From Pelomonas sp. Root1237 (lineage in GTDB: Bacteria > Pseudomonadota > Gammaproteobacteria > Burkholderiales > Burkholderiaceae_C), in assembly GCF_001425055.1 (NCBI RefSeq), contig NZ_LMDK01000012.1, positions 1-64,000 on the forward strand: DNA of 64,000 bases, given 5' to 3'. Below are positions 16,402-23,867 of this stretch, in pieces; within the stretch, counting starts at the first letter, position 1; every line of letters begins with the position of its first letter. Made by a program: the position numbers and the translations under genes. The notes under the pieces were generated by a model. The model had not been told where the DNA came from, made no database searches, and saw only the letters and a program-made list of their open reading frames with translations.

Positions 16402-17366
16402 CAGAAGTAGCCCTCTTTCTTGCGCTTCTCCATCGAAGCTTCACTGGTGCGGTCGTCCATGCGCGTGGCGCCGCGTTCGCTGACGGTCACGGTCAGCGTC
16501 TCGGCCACCACCTCGCTCGCGTTGGCGGCGGGGCTCTCGACCGGGCAGGTGCAGGTCATGTCGCCGACGGTGCGGAAACGTACGGTCGCGGTCTCGACGG
16601 TCTCGCCTTCTTCCGGCGGCGTCACGTCGGTCAGCGGCACCAGCAGGCCCTTGCGGCGGATGACCTGGCGCTCATGCGCGAAGTACATCTGCGGCAGCGG
16701 GATGTTCTCGCGGGCGATGTAGAGCCAGACGTCCAGCTCGGTCCAGTTGCTGATGGGGAAGCAGCGGAAATGCTCACCCGGGCGGATGCGCGTGTTGAAC
16801 AGCGTCCACAGCTCGGGGCGCTGCTCCTTGGGCTGCCATTGGCCGAAGGAATCGCGGTGGCTGAAGATGCGCTCCTTGGCGCGCGCCTTCTCCTCGTCGC
16901 GGCGGGCGCCGCCGATCAGGCAGTCGAACTTGTGCTCCTCGATGGTCTCCAGCAGCGTGACCGTCTGGTGGCCGTTGCGGCTTTCCAGCGGGTGGGAGAG
17001 CCGAATCGTGCCTTTGGCCATCGAGTCTTCGAGGTGACCAACAACCAGGCGCTCGCCCATGTCGGCGACGCGCTGGTCACGGAAGGTGATGACTTCGGGG
17101 AAGTTGTGGCCGGTGTCGATGTGCACCAGCGGGAAGGGCAGGCTGCCCGAGTAGCCACTCGGGTGAGCCGCGTTCTTCATCTTGAAGGCCTTCTCGGCCA
17201 GGCGCAGCACGACGCAGCTGTCTTTGCCGCCCGAGAAGAGCAGGGCAGGGCGCTCGAAGCTCGCGGCCACCTCGCGCAGGATGAAGATGGCTTCCTCTTC
17301 CAGCGCATCCAGATGGGCGTGGTCGACGTCGGCGATGAGTTGTTCGGGTTTCACAGCAGCATTCAT
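16401..17366 (-). CDS. cysD: Sulfate adenylyltransferase subunit 2
   Basis: Catalytic subunit of ATP sulfurylase, 321 aa: it makes APS from sulfate and ATP. The PP-loop motif is LLFSGGKDSCVVLRL, followed by HIDTGHNFPEVITFRD and the family-typical RRDEEKARAKER and FPISNWTELDVWLYI. I chose the ATG at 17366 (MNAAVKPEQLIADVDHAHLD) because it overlaps the cysH stop by 4 nt; a longer frame begins at 17411 inside cysH. It works as a CysD-CysN complex. Confidence 0.96.
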   Translation of the reverse strand: MNAAVKPEQLIADVDHAHLDALEEEAIFILREVAASFERPALLFSGGKDSCVVLRLAEKAFKMKNAAHPSGYSGSLPFPLVHIDTGHNFPEVITFRDQRVADMGERLVVGHLEDSMAKGTIRLSHPLESRNGHQTVTLLETIEEHKFDCLIGGARRDEEKARAKERIFSHRDSFGQWQPKEQRPELWTLFNTRIRPGEHFRCFPISNWTELDVWLYIARENIPLPQMYFAHERQVIRRKGLLVPLTDVTPPEEGETVETATVRFRTVGDMTCTCPVESPAANASEVVAETLTVTVSERGATRMDDRTSEASMEKRKKEGYF

Positions 17367-18133
17367 GATTTGGCGTGCAGGCCGCATTCCTTGGTGGAGT
17401 CTTCCCACCACCAGCGGCCCGCTCTGAAGTCTTCACCGACCGCAATGGCGCGCGTGCAGGGTGCGCAGCCGATCGAGGGCATGAAGTGGTCATGCAGCGG
17501 GTTGTACGGAACCTCGTATTTTTGAACATACGCCCAGACCTCGGCCCAGGTCCAGTCGGCGATGGGGCTGATCTTGCGGCGGTTGTTGCCGTCGTCCTCG
17601 TCAAAGGCCACGTCACCGCGGGCACCGCTCTGCTCGCGGCGCAGGCCGGTGATCCAGGCCGAACGGCCCTTCAGCATGCGGCCCAGCGGCTCCATCTTGC
17701 GCAGGCCGCAGCAGGCTTTGCGCAGCTCGATGCTCTTGTACATCGCCTCCTCGCCCTCCTTGCGGACGAACTGGATGACGGCGTCGGCCGCCGGCTTGAA
17801 GACCTCGACCTCGCGGCCGTAGCGCTCGGCGATGCGCGGGATCAGTGCCAGCGTCTCGGGGTGCAATTTGCCGGTGTCCAGCGTCGCGATGGCGATGGGC
17901 AGCTGGGTGCGGGCGATCAGGTCGGTGATGACCATGTCTTCCACGCCCAGGCTGCTGCTCTGCACCAGGCCGTCGCCATGCTCGATGCTGGCTTCGCGCA
18001 GGCGCTGCAGCGCGGCTTCGATCTTGGCGTCCAGCGCGGGCGTCCATTTGGCGTAGAGGCCGATGGCCTGTCCTGCCGATGACGCGGCCGCGGGCGCAGC
18101 GGCCCAAGGCAGGCTGCTCACTTCGTCGCTCAC
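17363..18133 (-). CDS. cysH: Adenylyl-sulfate (APS) reductase, 4Fe-4S type
   Basis: Reductase of 256 aa converting APS to sulfite with thioredoxin. The PP-loop-like SSSLGVEDMVITDL lies near residue 59. Four cysteines (Cys141-Cys142 in KACCGLRK and Cys223, Cys226 in GCAPCTRA) form the CC...CxxC ligand set that separates APS reductases from PAPS reductases. The catalytic cysteine is in the C-terminal ECGLH (249-253). No cysC is present in the operon, which agrees. The start is the GTG at 18133, overlapping the DUF934 stop by 4 nt (GTGA). Confidence 0.95.
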   Translation of the reverse strand: MSDEVSSLPWAAAPAAASSAGQAIGLYAKWTPALDAKIEAALQRLREASIEHGDGLVQSSSLGVEDMVITDLIARTQLPIAIATLDTGKLHPETLALIPRIAERYGREVEVFKPAADAVIQFVRKEGEEAMYKSIELRKACCGLRKMEPLGRMLKGRSAWITGLRREQSGARGDVAFDEDDGNNRRKISPIADWTWAEVWAYVQKYEVPYNPLHDHFMPSIGCAPCTRAIAVGEDFRAGRWWWEDSTKECGLHAKS

Positions 18134-18624
18134 GCCGCGCTCCGCTGGAACCAAGGGCGGGTCTCGCTGACGTCGCCTTGATAGAAGCCGACGGGCGCAA
18201 ACAGGTCCAGCGCCTTCTGCGCTGCAGCCTGCGACTGGTCGCCGCGCATGACGGCCTCGTCGAAGCCGGTGCGGGCCAGCAGCTGCATCATGTCGACGAG
18301 CACCTCGCCCCGGGCGCGGATGGCGCCCTTGAACTTGAAGCGGCTGCGCAGGATGTGGGCCTGGCTGTAGGCGCGGCCGTCGGTCCACTTCGGGAAGTCG
18401 AGCACGACAACGGCGATGCGGTCCAGGTCGGGAGCGAGCTGGTTGATGTCGGCATCGTTCGGGAACTCGATGGCGACCGGCGTGTTCGCGGGCCAGCGGG
18501 TCTTCACGGCATGCCATTGCTCCAGAGAGAGCAGGCGGTTGGGCGCCGGATCGGGATCGGGCTTGGGGCCGTCTTCGCCGATGGCGTGCTTCCATTGGCA
18601 GGTGGTGGCGTTGATGAATTTCAT
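18130..18624 (-). CDS. DUF934 protein, sulfite-reduction accessory
   Basis: Protein of 164 aa of the DUF934 family (COG3749), found next to cysI and cysH in betaproteobacteria and thought to help sulfite reduction. Recognisable stretches are IEFPNDADINQLAPDLDRI, LDFPKWTDGRAYSQAHILR and FKFKGAIRARGEVLVDMM. I placed the start at 18624 (MKFINAT). An in-frame ATG at 18705 would read through the palindromic repeat at 18652-18681 and overlap the cysI stop, giving a low-complexity leader. Exact biochemical role unknown. Confidence 0.85.
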   Translation of the reverse strand: MKFINATTCQWKHAIGEDGPKPDPDPAPNRLLSLEQWHAVKTRWPANTPVAIEFPNDADINQLAPDLDRIAVVVLDFPKWTDGRAYSQAHILRSRFKFKGAIRARGEVLVDMMQLLARTGFDEAVMRGDQSQAAAQKALDLFAPVGFYQGDVSETRPWFQRSAA

Positions 18625-18651
18625 GCTCAGTGAGTGCTGGGCCGCCCCGAA

Positions 18652-18681
18652 CTCACTGGCGCCCCCTTGGGGGGCAGTGAG
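18652..18681. repeat. Intergenic palindrome between cysI and DUF934
   Basis: CTCACTG and CAGTGAG arms enclose a GCCCCCTTGGGGGGC core, giving a near-perfect 30-nt hairpin. It occupies most of the only sizeable gap (77 nt) in the sulfate operon. G/C-rich palindromes of this look are common intergenic repeats in Burkholderiales. It could stabilise the upstream cysI message or tune downstream translation. Confidence 0.65.
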
Positions 18682-18701
18682 CGAAGCGAGCGTGGGGGCG
18701 T

Positions 18702-20417
18702 TCATACTTTTGCGGTCGAGACGCGAACGGCGTTGGCCGCCGTCTTGAAGGGGTCGAGGCCCAGGCGCTTCACCGCGTGGATGAAGTGTTCGCCGGCCAA
18801 GCGCTCGCGCTTGAAGGTGTCGATGACGGCATCGATGGCGTCGGCGATCTCGTCGGCCGCAAAGCTCGGGCCGATGACCTTGCCGGCCACCGTCGTGCCC
18901 GACAGCACGGTGCCGTCGCTGCCGCCCAGCGTCAACTGATACCACTCGGTGCCGTCCTTGTCGACGCCGAGGATGCCGATGTGGCCGCTGTGGTGGTGGC
19001 CGCAGCTGTTGATGCAGCCGCTGATGTGCAGGTCGATCTCGCCGAGGTCCTCGAGTTCGTCCTGGTCTTGATAACGCTCGGCGATCTCTGCCGCCAGCGG
19101 CAGCGAGCGGGCGTTGGCCAGCGCGCAGAAGTCGCCGCCGGGGCAGGCGATCTGGTCGGTCAGCAGGCGGGCGTTGGGTGTGGCGAAGCCGGCGGCGCGG
19201 GCGGCCTGGAAGAGCTCGGGCAGGTCAGACGCCTTCACCCAGGGCAGCACGAGGTTCTGGCGGTGGGTGACGCGCAGTTCGCCATGGCTGAACTGGTCGG
19301 CCAGGGCGGCGGCGGTGTCCATCACGTCGGCGCTCGTGTCGCCGGGGGCGATGCCGACGCGCTTGAGGCTGAGCGTGACGGCGCGGTAGCCGGCGACGCG
19401 GTGGCCGTCGACATTGCGCGCCAGCCAGCGTGCGAAAGCCGGGTCGCTGGTGTCGAGCACGGGCTCGGCGGCGGGAGCCACACCTTCCGGGTCAACGAAG
19501 CAGGCCGCCACGCGGTCCAGCTCGGCTTGCGGAATGATGTGCTCGTGGCCGCCGTTGTCGTCGGCCAGGATACGGCGGTATTCCTCGTTGACCGCGTCGA
19601 AGAACTTCTGGCCTTCGGCCTTGACGAGGATCTTGATGCGGGCCTTGTAGAGGTTGTCGCGGCGGCCGGCCAGGTTGTAGCAACGCACGATGGCCTCGAT
19701 GTAGACGAGGATCTGCTGCCAGGGCACGAAGGCGTTGATCTCGACGCCCGGAATCGGCGTGCGGCCCATGCCGCCGCCGACGAAGACCTGGAAACCGACC
19801 TCGCCGGCCTCGTTCTTCTTCAGCTGCAGGCCGATGTCATGCCAGCCGATGGCCGCGCGATCTTCCTTGGCGCCCGAGACGGCGATCTTGAACTTGCGCG
19901 GCAGGTGGGCGAACTCGGGGTGCAGGGTGCTCCACTGGCGCAGAATCTCGCAGTAGGGGCGGGCATCGACGATGTCGTCCGGCGCGATGCCGACGAAGGC
20001 GTCGCTGGTGATGTTGCGGATGCAATTGCCGCTGGTCTGGATGCCGTGCATGTCGACCTCGGCCAGCAGCTCCATCACCGTGGCGCTGTCCACCAGCGGG
20101 ATCCAGTTGTATTGCAGATTCTGGCGCGTCGTGAAGTGGCCGTAACCGCCCTGGCCGGCAAAGGGGCCGTCGGGCTGGCGGTCGTACTCGCGGGCGATGC
20201 GGGCGAGTTGGCGCAGCTGGCGCGAGGACAGCTCGCCATAGGGCACGGCCACGCGCAGCATGGGCGCATGGCGCTGGATGTACCAGCCGTTTTGCAGGCG
20301 CAGCGCGCGGAACTCATCGGTGCCGAGGGTGCCGGCGAGGTGGCGCTCGAGCTGGTCGCGGTATTGCGCGGCGCGGGCGTGGACGAAGCGGCGGTCGAAG
20401 TCGGTGTAGCGATACAT
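18702..20417 (-). CDS. cysI: Sulfite reductase, siroheme hemoprotein (ferredoxin type likely)
   Basis: Nitrite/sulfite reductase family protein of 571 aa: six-electron reduction of sulfite to sulfide. Two ferredoxin-like repeats (GYGHFTTRQNLQYNW and VTHRQNLVLPWV) surround the siroheme site. The 4Fe-4S/siroheme ligands are ACPGGDFCALA and GCINSCGHHH (CX5C...CX3C). There is no cysJ flavoprotein nearby, whereas fdxA and a ferredoxin reductase end the operon, so ferredoxin is the likely donor. The start is the ATG at 20417 (MYRYTDFDRRF), 2 nt after the TSUP stop; the reading frame extends upstream across the permease gene but is not coding there. Confidence 0.95.
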   Translation of the reverse strand: MYRYTDFDRRFVHARAAQYRDQLERHLAGTLGTDEFRALRLQNGWYIQRHAPMLRVAVPYGELSSRQLRQLARIAREYDRQPDGPFAGQGGYGHFTTRQNLQYNWIPLVDSATVMELLAEVDMHGIQTSGNCIRNITSDAFVGIAPDDIVDARPYCEILRQWSTLHPEFAHLPRKFKIAVSGAKEDRAAIGWHDIGLQLKKNEAGEVGFQVFVGGGMGRTPIPGVEINAFVPWQQILVYIEAIVRCYNLAGRRDNLYKARIKILVKAEGQKFFDAVNEEYRRILADDNGGHEHIIPQAELDRVAACFVDPEGVAPAAEPVLDTSDPAFARWLARNVDGHRVAGYRAVTLSLKRVGIAPGDTSADVMDTAAALADQFSHGELRVTHRQNLVLPWVKASDLPELFQAARAAGFATPNARLLTDQIACPGGDFCALANARSLPLAAEIAERYQDQDELEDLGEIDLHISGCINSCGHHHSGHIGILGVDKDGTEWYQLTLGGSDGTVLSGTTVAGKVIGPSFAADEIADAIDAVIDTFKRERLAGEHFIHAVKRLGLDPFKTAANAVRVSTAKV

Positions 20418-20419
20418 GA

Positions 20420-21217
20420 TTAGTGGATGACCTTCCAGCCGGCCATCAGAAGAGAAACGCAGAGCAGGCTGCGCACGACGCCATCGGGCAGCCGACGGGT
20501 CAATTGGGCGCCCAGCCAGATGCCAGGTAAAGAGCCAATGAGCAGCGGCACCAGCAGCGTCCAGTTGACGTTGCCCAGCGTGGCGTGGCCGATGCCAGCG
20601 ACCAGCGTCAACGGCACGGCATGGGCAATATCGGTGCCGACGATGTCGCGGGCCTGCATGCGCGGGTAGATCAGCAGGATCAGCGTCGCGCCGATGGCGC
20701 CGGCGCCAATGGAAGACAGTGATACCAGCACGCCCAGCACAGCGCCGCTGAGGATGGTCAGCGCCGGCTTGCGGGCTTCGGGAATCCAGCGTTCCAGCCG
20801 AAGGCCCAGCGCCAGCCAGCTCTTCTTGAAGGCGACGACGACGGCCGTCAGCAACAGCGCGATGCCCAGCGAAAAGGTCAGCGCCGAGGCCCAGCCCTTG
20901 GTGACGCCAGTCAGGTGCATCAACGCCACGGTGGCCAAGGACGCAGGGATGGAGCCGGTCAGCAGGCGGCGGGTGATGGCCCAATGCACATGACCATGCC
21001 GGGCGTGGGCCACGGAGCCGCTCATCTTGGTCAGTGCGGCAAACCACAGGTCCGTGCCGATGGCAACCGCCGGGTTGAGCTTGAAGACGGACAGCAGCAA
21101 CGGCGTCATCAGCGAGCCGCCGCCCACGCCGGTGATCCCGACGATGAGGCCGACTCCCAATCCACTTGCAATCGCAATCCAGTCCAGCACGCTGTCCCCT
21201 GAGGCGACCCATGCCAC
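20420..21217 (-). CDS. TSUP (TauE/SafE) family permease, probable sulfate/sulfite transporter
   Basis: Integral membrane protein of 265 aa with about eight hydrophobic helices. The two half-repeats carry the family signature (GLIVGITGVGGGSLMTPLLL near residue 22 and VLVSLSSIGAGAIGATLILL in the second half). TSUP members move sulfite, sulfate or organosulfonates. As first gene of the sulfate assimilation unit, 2 nt before cysI, it is likely to import sulfate or release excess sulfite. Direction of transport cannot be read from the sequence. Confidence 0.88.
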   Translation of the reverse strand: MAWVASGDSVLDWIAIASGLGVGLIVGITGVGGGSLMTPLLLSVFKLNPAVAIGTDLWFAALTKMSGSVAHARHGHVHWAITRRLLTGSIPASLATVALMHLTGVTKGWASALTFSLGIALLLTAVVVAFKKSWLALGLRLERWIPEARKPALTILSGAVLGVLVSLSSIGAGAIGATLILLIYPRMQARDIVGTDIAHAVPLTLVAGIGHATLGNVNWTLLVPLLIGSLPGIWLGAQLTRRLPDGVVRSLLCVSLLMAGWKVIH

Positions 21218-21301
21218 CCGAGGGCGCGACTCTAAGTAATGTTGCGGTGCGGAAGAACTACAGAATTTTTGGGGCTATATGCCTATGCCGAATAAGCAAC
21301 T

Positions 21302-22225
21302 TCAATTTGTGGCGAGAAGCCGCAGTGCGGCGACCTGCTCCAGGATGCGCGGCGGCACGGTTTCGCGGCCCTCCAACATGGCGCGGATGAGGGCGGCGTT
21401 CTCGGCTGGCGTGCAGGCTGGCGACAGCGGCCAGTCCAGATCCGCCGTGTCGGCCGGATGCAAGGGCGCGGTGTCGCCGTCCTGGAAACCGATCAGATGG
21501 GCCTTGCGGCGCAGATGGGCATAGGCCTCGCCCTCGCTGGCGCGCATCAACAGCGCCCGGCCACCGCCGGCGGTCAGTGTGGGCAGGGCGTGGCTCATGC
21601 TGTCGAGGTATTCCGGATGCGTCACCGCGACGACACGCACACCGCGGCCGACCGGGAAGGGGTCGAGCAGCTTGGCCAGGCTGTGCGAGCTGTTGCGAAC
21701 ACCCAGGCGCGGGCGCAGGGCCATCAAGCTGTTCAACCCAGGGTTGAGCATCTGCAAAGGCAGGACGGCCAATCTGTCGCGCGCCAGCCGCGCCTGGGCA
21801 TCGGCCAGCGAGAGGCTGGTGGGCAGCCCCAGTTCGCCCAGCAGCTCGAAGGGGCTGTGGCGGCTGTCGAAGTCGTGCCGCCCGAAGATCAGCACCGGCA
21901 CGCCCTCGCGGGCCAGCAGCAGCGCGACCAGGGGCATCAGATTGGCCTGCTTGCGGGCACCGTTGAAGCTGGGCAGCAGCACGGTGCGTGGGCCGTCGGA
22001 GGCGGCCAGGCGGGCCGTTCGTGCCTGCATTGCGGCCAGGAACCCAGCCACCTCGTCGGCGCTCTCGCCCTTCACGCGCAGTGCGATCAGCATGGCGCCC
22101 AGCTCCATGTCGGGCACCTTGCCGTCGAGCATCTCACCGAAGAGCGCTTCAGCCTGCTCGCGATTCAGATCGCGCGCACCTCGGGCGCCGCGGCCCATTT
22201 CCTTGATCAATGAGGCGTAGTCCAT
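21302..22225 (-). CDS. ybiB: YbiB (TrpD2) family DNA-binding protein
   Basis: Protein of 307 aa with the anthranilate phosphoribosyltransferase fold (LNREQAEALFGEMLDGKVPDMELGAMLIALRVKGES, RHDFDSRHSPFELLGELG, RNSSHSLAKLLDPF). The PRPP/anthranilate active-site motifs of TrpD are replaced. Characterised YbiB binds nucleic acids and is tied to the LexA/DNA damage response rather than tryptophan synthesis. I chose the ATG at 22225 (MDYASLIKEMGRG); an upstream extension to 22411 overlaps the terminator at 22252-22275. Confidence 0.9.
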   Translation of the reverse strand: MDYASLIKEMGRGARGARDLNREQAEALFGEMLDGKVPDMELGAMLIALRVKGESADEVAGFLAAMQARTARLAASDGPRTVLLPSFNGARKQANLMPLVALLLAREGVPVLIFGRHDFDSRHSPFELLGELGLPTSLSLADAQARLARDRLAVLPLQMLNPGLNSLMALRPRLGVRNSSHSLAKLLDPFPVGRGVRVVAVTHPEYLDSMSHALPTLTAGGGRALLMRASEGEAYAHLRRKAHLIGFQDGDTAPLHPADTADLDWPLSPACTPAENAALIRAMLEGRETVPPRILEQVAALRLLATN

Positions 22226-22251
22226 GGCCGCAGTGTAGGAAGAGCCATGAG

Positions 22252-22275
22252 AAAGGGCCGCACGAGGCGGCCCTT
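22252..22275 (-). terminator. Rho-independent terminator of the 22296-22853 gene
   Basis: Stem AGGGCCGC / GCGGCCCT around a 5-base loop, followed on the minus strand by TTTCTC. It lies 20 nt after the stop of the outer-membrane protein gene. Confidence 0.75.
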
Positions 22276-22295
22276 CGAGTGGGATGCGTTCTCGA

Positions 22296-22853
22296 TCAGA
22301 ACGCGAAGATCGCGCCCAGGGAAACCAGGCGCAGCGTGCCCTTTTCGCCAGCGAATTGGGCCTGGGTCGAATCGACGCCCAGCTCCAGCTTGACGCTCTG
22401 GGTAATGGCATAGGTCAGGCCCAGCCCGGCGTAGACCTTGGCCTTGCTCTCGGAGTCGGAGCCGCTCAACGTGCCGAGGGTGGCGCTGGCTTGTGTCTTC
22501 ACCTGGGCGACGCCCAGGCGGACGTTCATGCCCCAGTCGGTGCTCAGCGGCAGCGCGAAAGCAGCGCCCAGCATGAGCGCGGTCGGCTTGATGGCGACGG
22601 ACATCGTGGCGTCCGCAGCCTTGAACTTGCCAAAGGCGATGTAGCCGGCTTCCAGGCTGAAGCCGTTGCCGAAGTTGTAGCCGCCCACCAGCTTGGCGCC
22701 GGTGTCGCTCGTGTCGCAGCTGGTGGAGCCCGTGCAGTCCAGATTGGCGTGCGAGACGCCACCGGCGGTGCCGATGTAACCGTGGGCCTGCGATTCGGCG
22801 TGGGCAGCGGTGGCGGCCAGCAGTGCGGCCAGGACGATGGTTTGTTTTTTCAT
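22296..22853 (-). CDS. Outer-membrane beta-barrel protein (paralogue 1)
   Basis: Exported protein of 185 aa with a clear signal peptide (MKKQTIVLAALLAATAAHA|ES) and alternating beta-strands that end in LRLVSLGAIFAF, a C-terminal Phe as required for BAM insertion. It resembles small OmpA/opacity-type porin-like barrels (8 strands). Two cysteines (DCTGSTSCD) in an early loop are shared with the next gene and may form a disulfide. GGGAG precedes the ATG at 22853. Probably duplicated with 23083-23658; function unknown. Confidence 0.82.
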   Translation of the reverse strand: MKKQTIVLAALLAATAAHAESQAHGYIGTAGGVSHANLDCTGSTSCDTSDTGAKLVGGYNFGNGFSLEAGYIAFGKFKAADATMSVAIKPTALMLGAAFALPLSTDWGMNVRLGVAQVKTQASATLGTLSGSDSESKAKVYAGLGLTYAITQSVKLELGVDSTQAQFAGEKGTLRLVSLGAIFAF

Positions 22854-23011
22854 GAGAACACTCCCTTTTTCTCTTGATGGATGGGCCGACCGGCGTGGCC
22901 GGCCTCGGCGCCTTTCTGAGGCGGCGCGCATGCTATTCGCGGCGCCTGTACGCCCTTGATGACGTTGTCGCGCGGATGAGACGGCAATGCCCCCGGCTCG
23001 GGGGCGATGTG

Positions 23012-23049
23012 AAAAAAACCGCCTGACCGCGCTTTAAGCGGCCAGGCGG
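23012..23049 (-). terminator. Rho-independent terminator of the 23083-23658 gene
   Basis: Minus-strand stem CCGCCTGGCCGC / GCGGTCAGGCGG (one U-G pair) with a TTAAAGC loop, followed by seven T. A strong terminator just after the stop at 23083. Confidence 0.9.
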
Positions 23050-23082
23050 CTCGGGTGGTCTCGCAGCGGCGTGTTTGGGCCG

Positions 23083-23658
23083 TCAGAACGCCATGCGGGC
23101 GCCCAGCGACACCATGCGCACGTTCTGGCGCTCACCCTGGATCTGGGCCCGCGTTGCGTCCACGCCCAGCTCGACGCGGGTCGACGGCGTCAGCGCGTAG
23201 TTGACGGCGAGGCCAGCGATGGGCTGGGTCTTGCTCTCGCTGCTTGAGCCGGTCAGCGCGCCGACCTCTGCGTTCACCTTGGTGCGCACGCGGGCCACGC
23301 CCAGGCGGCCGACCAGACCCCAGTCAGGGCTCAAGTTGGCCGTGTAGGCGCCGCTCAACGACAGGGCTTCGGGTCGTCCGCTCAGCCCCACGGTGCCCTG
23401 CGACGCGCGGAATTTGCCGAAATTGGTGTAGCCGCCTTCGACTGCAAAGCCATTGCCAAAGGCATGGCCGAACATGGCCTTGCCACCGAATGCGTTCCTG
23501 TCGCAGGTCTGCACGCCGGTGCAGTCGACGTTGAGATGGCCCTGACCCAGGGACAACAGGCCGTAGTTGTGCGCGGCATTGCTGCCGGGGCTGTTGGACT
23601 GAGCCTGGGCGCTGGCGGCCAGGGCGAGGGCGGCAAGGCTGATTGCGATCTTTTTCAT
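23083..23658 (-). CDS. Outer-membrane beta-barrel protein (paralogue 2)
   Basis: Exported protein of 191 aa, homologous along its full length to the downstream gene 22296-22853. It has a signal peptide (MKKIAISLAALALAASAQA|QS), a shared DCTGVQTCD loop, GNGFAVEGGYTNFGKFRAS, LGVARVRTK, VELGVDATRAQIQGE and a terminal RMVSLGARMAF. The final Phe fits BAM recognition. It has its own terminator, so the pair is two separate units. Ligand unknown. Confidence 0.82.
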   Translation of the reverse strand: MKKIAISLAALALAASAQAQSNSPGSNAAHNYGLLSLGQGHLNVDCTGVQTCDRNAFGGKAMFGHAFGNGFAVEGGYTNFGKFRASQGTVGLSGRPEALSLSGAYTANLSPDWGLVGRLGVARVRTKVNAEVGALTGSSSESKTQPIAGLAVNYALTPSTRVELGVDATRAQIQGERQNVRMVSLGARMAF

Positions 23659-23867
23659 GGGGAACTTCTCTCCTACTTCATCCATCGGAGCGCAGGGGCC
23701 GGGTGGGGCCTGCGGCGATATGCGACCGGTCGTCGCCAAGCCATCCTCATTGACGCTGGGGGCTCGACTTGTAGGACTTGGGCACTCTTGCCGGCTGGTC
23801 TGGTAACCGCAGGCAAAGTGCTGGCGGCACGGGGATACTGCTGCAACGCTGCTGCCCGTCAGGTTCC

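Noticed and set aside
21245-21301. CysB-type activator site and promoter upstream of the TSUP/cys unit
   Set aside because: The stretch is AT-richer and contains TTGCTTATTC-like sequence on the minus strand, but spacing of -35 and -10 candidates is poor and the CysB consensus is too loose to call.
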